Counted from the stretch's first letter, positions 1-5,750 are shown. The stretch is DNA of 5,911 bases from Clostridiales bacterium (GCA_003452915.1 DMMZ01000055.1:1-5911); one strand, 5' to 3'. Notes: a model not told the origin generated them from the sequence alone. Program-made: numbers and translations.

Positions 1-92
1 GCTCTCACAGGTGGCAAGGAGGTAAACGGCGACGTTTGCCCAAGATAGATGATTGTTCAAGACAGAACCCGGCTTACAGGGGCGTGTTGCTA
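1..92 (+). ncRNA. rnpB: RNase P RNA, 3' end (partial)
   Basis: This is the 3' part of the catalytic RNA of ribonuclease P, which removes the 5' leader from precursor tRNAs. The diagnostic bacterial 3' block is present: AGATAGATGATTG at 44-56 followed by GACAGAACCCGGCTTA at 61-76, which is near-invariant in bacterial RNase P RNAs. Just upstream, GGTAAAC (31-37 region) and GTTTGCC can form a local stem. The 5' portion, including the other strand of helix P1, lies outside the window, so the exact mature 3' end cannot be fixed; about base 92 is an estimate. The gene is read toward the AT-rich block and is followed by the hairpin at 111-141. Identity is close to certain; only the end is uncertain. 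Confidence 0.93.
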
Positions 93-110
93 ATATTCAT
101 GGTAATAGAA

Positions 111-141
111 ATCGGACTGCGTATTTTATATGCAGTCCGAT
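111..141 (+). terminator. hairpin downstream of rnpB, probable terminator
   Basis: ATCGGACTGC (111-120) pairs perfectly with GCAGTCCGAT (132-141). Weaker A-T pairs continue inward and leave a very small loop. The stem is strong, but the tail that follows is AATTTTAAAAAG, not a clean T-run, so it is a poor terminator as it stands. A near-copy of the 3' arm with a proper T-rich tail occurs at 758-773. Confidence 0.65.
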
Positions 142-147
142 AATTTT
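132..147 (+). repeat. repeat R1, left copy (rnpB hairpin 3' arm)
   Basis: This 16-base stretch begins GCAGTCCG and matches 758-773 at 14 of 16 positions, including all of the first eight bases. It forms the 3' arm of the rnpB hairpin. The repeat brackets a 610-bp AT-rich segment. Confidence 0.55.
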
Positions 148-212
148 AAAAAGTTTGTGTATTTCTTTGGATTTATTTTTTATTATTAAATTATAAACTA
201 TCAGAACAATAT

Positions 213-518
213 TTATTTGGTATTATCTTTATTATTTAAATAAATTTTTCTTGTAATCAGAGAAGATATAACAGTTAATATAATAAATGGAAAAGCAAGT
301 ATAACCGCTACTTTTAAAGATGATATCCATTTTTCGCTGTTGCCTGCTAAATTTAGAAAAAAATTATTCGAGCAAATTATTATGTAATAAATTACATTCG
401 GAATCAAAACTTTATTTGTTATTCGATAAGAAAAATAACCGTAAAAAATACTGTATAGAAACATTAATGGTAAATAGATTTCAAATAGAAAAGCAAATCC
501 CGCATAATCTTCTTTCAT
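213..518 (-). CDS. small membrane protein of unknown function
   Basis: I do not recognise this family. The reading frame encodes about 101 residues from the ATG at 518 (starting MKEDYAGF) to a TAA at 215-213. The frame stays open back to a TTG at 551, but the ATG start looks better. No good ribosome binding site precedes either. The protein is dominated by hydrophobic segments: about residues 6-28, 37-56 and 64-87, separated by short charged loops, with a basic Lys/Asn-rich C terminus. This predicts a three-helix integral membrane protein. It lies in a very AT-rich stretch between rnpB and the larger membrane-protein gene, on the same strand as the latter. The opposite strand has a competing 68-codon frame with no RBS, so I favour this one. 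The lack of an RBS leaves open that it is a decaying gene. Confidence 0.5.
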   Translation of the reverse strand: MKEDYAGFAFLFEIYLPLMFLYSIFYGYFSYRITNKVLIPNVIYYIIICSNNFFLNLAGNSEKWISSLKVAVILAFPFIILTVISSLITRKIYLNNKDNTK

Positions 519-551
519 ATTTATAGTAGTAGTTTTCCATACAAAAAACAA

Positions 552-757
552 GCAAATTAAAAAATTACAAAATATTAATAAAAAATACCTTTTGATTATG
601 TATGTATATAATTTATTTTGAATATATTATCTTTCTAAAATATTTTGTTTTCCCTTATAACATCATTAATAACAAAAGGAGATGAAAAGAGTATTTCTTA
701 TTATAAGTTAAAATTATATACGTTCTTTTCATAAATTTTAATTTTATTCGCTTTCAA
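552..757. other. AT-rich spacer without a gene
   Basis: About 200 bases separate the two minus-strand membrane-protein genes. I see no convincing coding region. An AAAAGGAG at 674-681 abuts an ATG that opens only nine codons before TAA. For the small gene at 213-518, a weak minus-strand promoter-like pair (TTCAAA near 622-617 and CATAAT about 16 bases on) is possible but not convincing in such AT-rich DNA. The right end carries one copy of the 21-bp repeat (731-751). Confidence 0.5.
731..751 (+). repeat. 21-bp direct repeat R2, left copy
   Basis: This matches 1971-1991 at 20 of 21 positions (base 737 is T here, G in the other copy). It ends in TTTTATTCGC. Similarity stops on both sides. The two copies are in the same orientation, 1240 bp apart, and enclose the whole 376-residue membrane-protein gene with its promoter. 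Confidence 0.75.
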
Positions 758-773
758 GCAGTCCGTTATTTTT
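758..773 (+). repeat. repeat R1, right copy (orphan terminator arm)
   Basis: GCAGTCCG followed by TTATTTTT is what the 3' half of an intrinsic terminator would look like on the plus strand, but no matching CGGACTGC lies nearby upstream. The only partner arm is at 113-120 in the rnpB hairpin. The T-run continues to 775, just short of the stop codon of the minus-strand gene at 777. Confidence 0.55.
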
Positions 774-776
774 TTG

Positions 777-1907
777 CTATTTTGAGTTTTTAATTGGTGT
801 TATATATTGCATAGATATTCTGTTTTCCGGATTTTTGTCAAAAGTATAAAGCACCAAAACAAAAAACCATTCAAGAGGCTTCATAAATATGTATGTAACA
901 TCGGCACTAGCTTTTGTAGTAATATGCTTTGAAAGCGGATAGCCATATTTATCATAAATATAACGTATAAATCTGTGAATTTTAGGAACACGCTCACTTA
1001 TAAGCTGCTCGAAAGCGTTTGCAACGCAAAGCTGCCTGTTTACAACAATTTTCACCCCGTGCCGAATACCGCATCTGGTTGGTTTAACGACTTTTTTATG
1101 CCCGTTTGCCGCTACTGTACATAAATAATGACCTCCATAATCATATTCAATCGGCGGTGGTGAAATCTTCTGTGATAACACCCAATCGCTTGTTTCAGTA
1201 AATAATTTTATTACACTGTCGGGTGCTTGACCAAATAGTATGAGTACAATTAACAGAATACCTGCCAACGGTAAAATAAATACAAATCCAAGTATATACC
1301 AACTTATACTTTTAGAAAGTATTTTATCACACAAGATAAGAATTGGCTTTTCATATATTACATCCTTACTTTTTCTGTTTTCAATATTTTCTATTATTGC
1401 ATCTCTCAAAATCGGTATAATACAAATTATATAGTTAAAAGGGAAAAGACAAAGAAAAAATATAGATAAATTTTCTGTTATTTCACCGATTTGATGTGAA
1501 AGTTGTACTATCCAAAATATTGAAAAGATAATTCCAATATATGCAGAAGAAATAGCAAAAGCTTGTGTAACGGGAGATGAATTCTTATTTTTTATATTTA
1601 ACAATAAATAACCTATGGCAACAACAAAAATAATTATAACCAACACGAAAAAATACTTGGATGCAAAAGGCTCGTGATATTTGTTACCGTTATTAGAGTA
1701 TAAAACTATCTCGTAAGAACTAAATTTTTTCAATGAGTATAAAAAAACAGTTAATAATAAACCACTCCCCGTAGTTATATGAGAAATTATTCGAGCTTTA
1801 AAAGGTTTTGGCGAAAATAAATTATAGAGATTTAAACAGGATAATATTAAAGGAACTATTATAATAAAGAAAATAAAAATAAATAATAATGGATGCACAA
1901 AAAACAT
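777..1907 (-). CDS. multi-pass membrane protein, DUF6688-like, function unknown
   Basis: This encodes a 376-residue integral membrane protein. The start at 1907 is fixed by GGAGG eight bases upstream and by a promoter whose predicted start site (about 1925) lies downstream of the alternative ATG at 1931. The stop is TAG. Six hydrophobic segments lie at about residues 5-24, 44-59, 84-103, 116-136, 143-168 and 201-226. A conserved-looking C-terminal domain (about 227-376) follows, with GHYLCTVAANGHKK (259-272), TRCGIRHG (277-284), VVNRQLCVANAFE (288-300) and KPLEWFF (343-349). From memory this domain resembles family DUF6688 of Bacillota; that is recognition, not a search. Clustered Cys and His could bind metal or form disulfides, but no enzymatic role can be assigned. 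The gene is AT-rich, has its own promoter, diverges from prfB, and is bracketed by the 21-bp repeats. Confidence 0.85.
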   Translation of the reverse strand: MFFVHPLLFIFIFFIIIVPLILSCLNLYNLFSPKPFKARIISHITTGSGLLLTVFLYSLKKFSSYEIVLYSNNGNKYHEPFASKYFFVLVIIIFVVAIGYLLLNIKNKNSSPVTQAFAISSAYIGIIFSIFWIVQLSHQIGEITENLSIFFLCLFPFNYIICIIPILRDAIIENIENRKSKDVIYEKPILILCDKILSKSISWYILGFVFILPLAGILLIVLILFGQAPDSVIKLFTETSDWVLSQKISPPPIEYDYGGHYLCTVAANGHKKVVKPTRCGIRHGVKIVVNRQLCVANAFEQLISERVPKIHRFIRYIYDKYGYPLSKHITTKASADVTYIFMKPLEWFFVLVLYTFDKNPENRISMQYITPIKNSK

Positions 1908-1915
1908 AAATATAA

Positions 1916-1920
1916 CCTCC
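1916..1920 (-). promoter_or_regulatory. ribosome binding site deciding the start at 1907
   Basis: GGAGG on the minus strand (bases 1920-1916) is followed by eight bases and then ATG at 1907-1905. This spacing is ideal and makes the in-frame ATG at 1931, which lacks such a site, the wrong start. Confidence 0.85.
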
Positions 1921-1931
1921 GATTTAAACAA

Positions 1932-1960
1932 ATATTAACATATTAAAATAATTAAGTCAA
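1932..1960 (-). promoter_or_regulatory. sigma-A promoter of the DUF6688-like gene
   Basis: On the minus strand TTGACT (1960-1955) and TAATAT (1937-1932) are separated by exactly 17 bases. The predicted transcript starts near 1925, giving a short leader that contains the GGAGG. The right copy of the 21-bp repeat begins 11 bases upstream of the -35 box. Confidence 0.7.
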
Positions 1961-1970
1961 TTAAATTTCT

Positions 1971-1991
1971 ATAAATGTTAATTTTATTCGC
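1971..1991 (+). repeat. 21-bp direct repeat R2, right copy
   Basis: This is the same-orientation partner of 731-751, with one mismatch. It lies between the two divergent promoters, 27 bp before the -35 box of prfB and just behind the -35 of the membrane-protein gene. Confidence 0.75.
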
Positions 1992-2017
1992 CAATATTCA
2001 TAAAAATGATTAAAATC

Positions 2018-2046
2018 TTGACAATTATGGAAAAATGTTATATAAT
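2018..2046 (+). promoter_or_regulatory. consensus sigma-A promoter of prfB
   Basis: TTGACA (2018-2023) and TATAAT (2041-2046) are perfect consensus hexamers with the optimal 17-base spacer. Transcription should begin about 2052-2054, leaving a leader of only about 28 bases before the TTG start at 2081. This predicts strong constitutive transcription. Confidence 0.88.
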
Positions 2047-2080
2047 GACAATATAGATAAGTAGATTGGGGTTATATGGG

Positions 2081-3190
2081 TTGCTAATTCAATTAGAGCA
2101 GTCGCAGCAGGTTTTACGCGAGCTGAAAAAAGGTATAGATGAGTTGGCTCAATCTATTAAGGCAGAAGATTTAAAGTTGGAAGTCGAAACAATTGAAGAA
2201 CATGTGAACGAGCCGGATTTTTGGTCTGATACAAATAAAGCACAGACGATTCTCAAGCATTTAAACAGCAGAAAACGCACTCTTGACAATTACCTGTCAC
2301 TAAAAAAGAATTTTGAGGATGTAGTTTCACTTACCGAAATGGCAATAGCAGATGAAGAAGAAAGTATGGTAAGCGAAATAATTTTCGAATTAAATTCTGT
2401 AAAACAAGCATACGAACAGCAAAGAATAGAGATACTATTATCCGGAGAGTATGACGGAAACAATGCAATTCTTTCCATTCACCCGGGAGCGGGGGGTACC
2501 GAAGCTCAGGATTGGGCGGAGATGCTTTATCGTATGTATTCGATGTATGCGGTTCGAAAAGGGTTCAAACTGAAGGTGCTTGACTATCTTGACGGAGACG
2601 AAGCCGGCTTAAAGAGTGTAACTGTTTTAATTGAAGGTGTAAATGCCTACGGTTATTTAAAAGGCGAAAACGGGGTACACAGGCTTGTTCGAATTTCTCC
2701 TTTTGACTCATCGGGCAGAAGACACACTTCCTTTGCTTCTGTTGAGGTTTTACCTGAATTCAACGACGAAATAGCGATTGAGATTAAGGAAGAGGATTTA
2801 AAGATAGATGCACACCGTTCCAGCGGAGCAGGCGGGCAGCATGTCAACAAAACCGATTCTGCGATAAGAATTACACATTTATCGACAGGGATTGTAGTAG
2901 GCTGCCAAACAGAACGCAGTCAGGTACAAAACAAAGAAACGGCGATGCGTATGCTCAAGAGCAAGCTGCTTGAGATTAAGGAACGGGAAAATTTCGATAA
3001 AATCGAAGACATAAAAGGTATTAAACTTAACATAGAGTGGGGAAGCCAGATCAGATCGTATGTGTTTATGCCTTATACATTGGTTAAGGATAATCGCACC
3101 GATTATGAGACCGGTAATATAACCGCTGTTATGGACGGTGAGCTGGAAGAATTTATAAACGCATACCTCAGGCATAACTGCAATATTTAA
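2081..3190 (+). CDS. prfB: peptide chain release factor 2 (RF2)
   Basis: RF2 recognises UGA and UAA stop codons in the ribosomal A site and triggers release of the finished protein. The sequence shows the Ser-Pro-Phe anticodon-like motif (VRISPFDSSGRRHTSF, SPF at residues 206-208) and the catalytic Gly-Gly-Gln loop (SSGAGGQHVNKTDSA, GGQ at 251-253, target of PrmC methylation in known RF2s). The N terminus (about 1-90) is the helical, coiled-coil-prone domain 1; HPGAGGTEAQDW at 134-145 is also family-typical. From TTG 2081 the product is 369 residues, close to the 365-366 of E. coli and B. subtilis; an in-frame TTG at 2066 would add five residues but sits almost on the transcription start. GGGG at 2068-2071 is the only ribosome site. 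The programmed +1 frameshift found in many prfB genes is absent: the frame is open throughout. Confidence 0.95.
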   Translation: MLIQLEQSQQVLRELKKGIDELAQSIKAEDLKLEVETIEEHVNEPDFWSDTNKAQTILKHLNSRKRTLDNYLSLKKNFEDVVSLTEMAIADEEESMVSEIIFELNSVKQAYEQQRIEILLSGEYDGNNAILSIHPGAGGTEAQDWAEMLYRMYSMYAVRKGFKLKVLDYLDGDEAGLKSVTVLIEGVNAYGYLKGENGVHRLVRISPFDSSGRRHTSFASVEVLPEFNDEIAIEIKEEDLKIDAHRSSGAGGQHVNKTDSAIRITHLSTGIVVGCQTERSQVQNKETAMRMLKSKLLEIKERENFDKIEDIKGIKLNIEWGSQIRSYVFMPYTLVKDNRTDYETGNITAVMDGELEEFINAYLRHNCNI

Positions 3191-3203
3191 TTTTAAAATT
3201 TGA

Positions 3204-3234
3204 GTAACATTTAAAAAAATCTTTTAAACGTTAC
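3204..3234 (+). terminator. weak hairpin after prfB
   Basis: GTAAC-A-TTTAAAA (3204-3216) pairs with TTTTAAA-C-GTTAC (3222-3234), with one A/C mismatch and a five-base loop. It starts 13 bases after the prfB stop. The stem is AT-rich and is followed only by TTTCGG, so termination may be partial and some read-through into the next gene is plausible. Confidence 0.4.
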
Positions 3235-3237
3235 TTT

Positions 3238-3280
3238 CGGCATGAATGCCGGGGAGAATCCGGCACTGCCGGGGAGAGGA
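3238..3280 (+). promoter_or_regulatory. GC-rich leader with mutually exclusive hairpins
   Basis: Four complementary blocks alternate: CGGCA (3238-3242), TGCCGG (3247-3252), CCGGCA (3260-3265) and TGCCGG (3267-3272). Blocks 1 and 2 can pair around a four-base loop, or 2 and 3 around a seven-base loop. TGCCGGGGAGA is directly repeated at 3247-3257 and 3267-3277. The second copy contains the purine-rich GGGGAGAGGA that serves as ribosome site for the next gene, so folding could affect translation. I see no clear promoter between prfB and this leader. Confidence 0.4.
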
Positions 3281-3292
3281 ATGGTTTTATTT

Positions 3293-3616
3293 ATGAAAAA
3301 AACTAAAATGATTATTGGCATTTCGCTTATGGTGCAGTCGCTTGCATTCTTTATTCTGTTTAGGATTTATTGGGGAAAGAAAAAGAGTCTTGCAAAGACT
3401 TTTGCAGCATTTGCTGCAGCAGGTGGAGTAGTGGGAGCGTACTGTTTGATCTCCGAATTTAGGGGACTTAAGTGCTGCCAGAATCTGGATGATGAGGAAA
3501 TCGACGAGGATTTTGCTGATCTTGATGTTTGTGAGGATGATATTCTTTGCTCTTTTGACGAAGCAGAAGAGGATTCATTTGACACTGAGAATGAAGCAGA
3601 CAAAACTGCCGAATAA
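3293..3616 (+). CDS. small membrane protein with acidic tail, unknown function
   Basis: I do not recognise a named family. The preferred start, the ATG at 3293 (MKKTKMIIG), gives 107 residues. An ATG at 3281 (four residues longer) has GGGGAG only four bases upstream, while the start at 3293 has AGAGGA about twelve bases upstream, so the choice is not settled. The further upstream frame from 3242 runs through the hairpin leader and is unlikely to be translated. Residues 6-26 form a hydrophobic helix, followed by the basic stretch GKKKSLAK and a second Ala/Gly-rich hydrophobic segment (about 37-54). The C-terminal half (65-107) is strikingly acidic, with many Asp and Glu and several Cys. By the positive-inside rule the basic loop would be cytoplasmic, with the acidic tail outside if both segments span. 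It lies between prfB and htpG and ends at its own terminator. Confidence 0.75.
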   Translation: MKKTKMIIGISLMVQSLAFFILFRIYWGKKKSLAKTFAAFAAAGGVVGAYCLISEFRGLKCCQNLDDEEIDEDFADLDVCEDDILCSFDEAEEDSFDTENEADKTAE

Positions 3617-3639
3617 CATTCATTAAAAACAAATAACGA

Positions 3640-3666
3640 AAAGTACAGCTAAATGCTGTATTTTTC
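3640..3666 (+). terminator. intrinsic terminator after the acidic-tail protein
   Basis: TACAGC (3644-3649) and GCTGTA (3655-3660) form a stem around the loop TAAAT, extended by A-T pairs outside, and are followed by TTTTTCT. It separates htpG from the upstream gene. Confidence 0.75.
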
Positions 3667-3710
3667 TGCTATAAAGTGGTTTTTAATAAAACAATAAATT
3701 AAAAAATACA

Positions 3711-3716
3711 AGGAGG
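3711..3716 (+). promoter_or_regulatory. ribosome binding site of htpG
   Basis: AGGAGG is followed by seven bases and then ATG at 3724, an optimal arrangement that fixes the htpG start. In the short stretch between the terminator and this site I find no clear sigma-A promoter and no CIRCE element. Confidence 0.85.
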
Positions 3717-3723
3717 TTTTTAC

Positions 3724-5520
3724 ATGGAAAAAGGCGGAATTTCGGTTAGTACCGAGAATATTTTTCCAATAATTAAACGTTGGCTTTATTCCGACAAGGA
3801 TATTTTCGTGAGGGAGGTGGTTTCCAACGCCTGCGATGCGATAACTAAGCATAAGCGGCTTGTTTCGCTTGGAGAGGCTACCGAAAGTGAAAACGAGTAT
3901 AAAATCGAAATAAAGCTGGACAAAGAAAATCGCACCATCACCTTTACCGATAACGGTATAGGCATGAGCGATGCGGAATTAAAACAGTACATCAACCAAA
4001 TTGCACTTTCTGGCGCACTCGACTTTATATCTAAATATGAGGGTGAAAATACAAGCGGCAGTGGCATTATCGGTCACTTCGGTCTTGGTTTTTATTCGAT
4101 TTTTATGGTAGCAGACAGAGTTGAACTTAACACAAAAAGTTTTAAAGATACTCCTGCGGTTCACTGGGAATGCGACGAAGCAGGTCAGTTCTCCATGCAG
4201 GAAAGTAACCGTACCCAACGCGGAACAGAGATAATTCTACACGTTTCGGATGCTGAGGTAGGTTACCTTGACAACAGTAAATTTAGCGACATACTAAGTA
4301 AATACTGTTCGTTTATGCCTTATGAAATTCACATGGAAAAGGAAGGAAAAGACGAGGTCATCAACGATACAAATCCGTTGTGGCAGCGTAACCCCTCCGA
4401 TATCAAGGATGAAGAGTATAAGGATTTTTATAAAAAAGTTTTTTCTGATTACAAAGATCCTTTGTTTTGGGTGCATATAAACGCCGATTATCCGCTTAAT
4501 TTCAAGGGAATATTGTATTTCCCTGCACAACGCAGCGACTTTGAGCCGCTCGAAGCAGAGGTTAAGTTATTCTATAATTCGGTTTTTGTGGCTGATAACA
4601 TAAAGGAAGCATGCCCCGAATTTTTATTAAATTTAAAAGGCGTTCTGGACTGTCCTGAGCTGCCGCTCAATGTCTCCCGAAGCTATTTACAGAATAACGT
4701 TTACATCAAAAAGGTTTCTTCACATATCGCTAAGAAGGTCGGAGATAAGCTCAATACCTTGTTTAATAACGAACGTGAGGGCTACGAAAAAATATGGGAT
4801 GGTATCAAACCGTTTATTGAATACGGTTGTATGAGAGACGACAAATTCTTTGAGCGTGTGGGAGAAATCGTTCTTTTCAAAAAGCATTCCGGCGGTTATA
4901 CTATGTTATCCGAACAAATTAAAGATAGCACTGCCGAAAAGACAAACATTTATTACGCAACAGATGTTGTAGCTCAGAGTTATTATATTGAGCTTTTCAA
5001 GAACAAAGGCTACGAAGTAATATTATGTGAAATGCTTATCGACGCTAATTTCTTACAGTTCCTTGAGGGTAAGAATACAAAGGTTAAATTCCTGCGTGTC
5101 GACTCGGATTTTGCGGATATTAATAACACGAGTGATGAAGAATCGAAGGACAACAAATCACTTGAGAAGCTATTCAAAAAGTCAATCGGAAACGATAAGC
5201 TGACTATAAAATTCGTTTCTCTCGGCGAGAACGACGCTCCCGGGCTTATTTCAATAAGTGAAGAAAGCCGCCGCATGGCAGATATGATGAAAGCATACCG
5301 TATGGGTGGAATGGGTGAAGATGCTTTCCCGACCGAGGAAGTTTTAACCGTTAATACAAGCGCACCGCTCATCAAAAAGCTCTCTGATATGGATAAGAAA
5401 AAGAGTGAAAAACTTGCAAAGCATATCTATATGTCGGCTCTGCTTCTATCCCGCCGTCTTACACCAGCGGAGACAAATGATTTTATCAACTTGAATACAG
5501 ATTTATTAGGATCATTATAA
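3724..5520 (+). CDS. htpG: molecular chaperone HtpG (Hsp90 family)
   Basis: This cytosolic, ATP-dependent homodimeric chaperone helps late folding of client proteins. It has 598 residues (E. coli 624), with no missing domain. The N-terminal GHKL ATPase domain (about 1-203) shows REVVSNACDA (30-39; Glu31, Asn35 and Asp38 match the catalytic and nucleotide-binding residues), DNGIGM (76-81), the lid and GHFGLGFYS (117-125), and GTEI (167-170). The middle domain (about 205-440) has NPLWQRNPSDI (217-227) and LPLNVSR (313-319), whose Arg319 corresponds to the gamma-phosphate-contacting arginine. The C-terminal dimerisation domain ends in NLNTDLLGSL. No eukaryotic MEEVD tail is present. Small departures from the usual motifs are Cys37 for Ser, His118 for Gln and NVSRSYLQ for NVSREILQ; none removes a catalytic residue. 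The gene follows a terminator and has its own terminator, so it looks monocistronic. Heat-shock control is likely but not visible. Confidence 0.97.
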   Translation: MEKGGISVSTENIFPIIKRWLYSDKDIFVREVVSNACDAITKHKRLVSLGEATESENEYKIEIKLDKENRTITFTDNGIGMSDAELKQYINQIALSGALDFISKYEGENTSGSGIIGHFGLGFYSIFMVADRVELNTKSFKDTPAVHWECDEAGQFSMQESNRTQRGTEIILHVSDAEVGYLDNSKFSDILSKYCSFMPYEIHMEKEGKDEVINDTNPLWQRNPSDIKDEEYKDFYKKVFSDYKDPLFWVHINADYPLNFKGILYFPAQRSDFEPLEAEVKLFYNSVFVADNIKEACPEFLLNLKGVLDCPELPLNVSRSYLQNNVYIKKVSSHIAKKVGDKLNTLFNNEREGYEKIWDGIKPFIEYGCMRDDKFFERVGEIVLFKKHSGGYTMLSEQIKDSTAEKTNIYYATDVVAQSYYIELFKNKGYEVILCEMLIDANFLQFLEGKNTKVKFLRVDSDFADINNTSDEESKDNKSLEKLFKKSIGNDKLTIKFVSLGENDAPGLISISEESRRMADMMKAYRMGGMGEDAFPTEEVLTVNTSAPLIKKLSDMDKKKSEKLAKHIYMSALLLSRRLTPAETNDFINLNTDLLGSL

Positions 5521-5531
5521 AATTAAAAAAG

Positions 5532-5572
5532 AAAAGGGCTGTACCGCAAAAAGCGATATGGTTCTTTTTTTT
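5532..5572 (+). terminator. intrinsic terminator of htpG
   Basis: AAAAGGGCTGTACCGC (5532-5547) pairs imperfectly with GCGATATGGTTCTTTT (5553-5568) around an AAAAA loop, using several G-T pairs and one mismatch. The following bases are an unbroken T-run to 5572. It starts 12 bases after the htpG stop. Confidence 0.8.
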
Positions 5573-5737
5573 ATATTCCTCTTAAATTTTTAATATATAT
5601 TTTTATCGTAATATATCCTTAGTGAAAAATTAGTAGCTTTTGAAAAGATAGTGATGTTAAAAATGCTTGTAAATAACATTTATAGATAACAAGAATACAA
5701 TATAACAGGCACTTTAATTAAAATAATATGTTTTATT
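5573..5737. other. AT-rich spacer upstream of the collagen-like gene
   Basis: I find no gene here. A perfect but widely spaced dyad, ATGTTA (5654-5659) and TAACAT (5674-5679) with 14 bases between, could be an operator or chance. No consensus sigma-A promoter is visible, and no recognisable sporulation-sigma promoter (no CATA box) either. Confidence 0.4.
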
Positions 5738-5743
5738 GGAGGG
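5738..5743 (+). promoter_or_regulatory. ribosome binding site of the collagen-like gene
   Basis: GGAGGG precedes the ATG at 5751 by seven bases. This strong site is the main evidence that the Cys-rich frame is a genuine gene start. Confidence 0.85.
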
Positions 5744-5750
5744 TGTTATT

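Noticed and set aside
320..526. 68-codon plus-strand frame
   Set aside because: It lies antisense to the small membrane protein, has no ribosome site, and its composition looks like a shadow of the hydrophobic minus-strand frame.
682..711. Nine-codon peptide after AAAAGGAG (starting MKRVF)
   Set aside because: The ribosome site directly abuts the ATG with no spacing, and the frame ends after nine codons; probably chance or a gene fragment too short to support.
1908..1931. ATG at 1931 as start of the large membrane protein
   Set aside because: It lies inside the promoter's -10 region, upstream of the predicted transcript start, and lacks a ribosome site; the ATG at 1907 has an ideal one.
142..1991. 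Insertion sequence or phage element
   Set aside because: No transposase, integrase or terminal inverted repeats are visible; only the direct repeats hint at past insertion.
2076..2087. ATG at 2076 as the true prfB start
   Set aside because: It is out of frame and meets TAA after three codons; joining it to prfB would need a -1 or +2 shift, not the known +1 type.
2100..2200. Programmed +1 frameshift site in prfB
   Set aside because: No in-frame stop, no CTTTGAC and no AGGGGG upstream; the frame is continuous.
3242..3292. N-terminal extension of the acidic-tail protein
   Set aside because: The extra residues (MNAGENPALPGRG) are encoded by the hairpin leader, which contains the ribosome site for the later starts, and no site precedes 3242.
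3667..3723. CIRCE or other heat-shock operator before htpG
   Set aside because: No TTAGCACTC/GAGTGCTAA dyad or similar inverted repeat is present.
5584..5610. Third copy of the 21-bp repeat downstream of htpG
   Set aside because: The similarity is only general A/T richness with a TTTTATCG end; it does not align over the length of the repeat.
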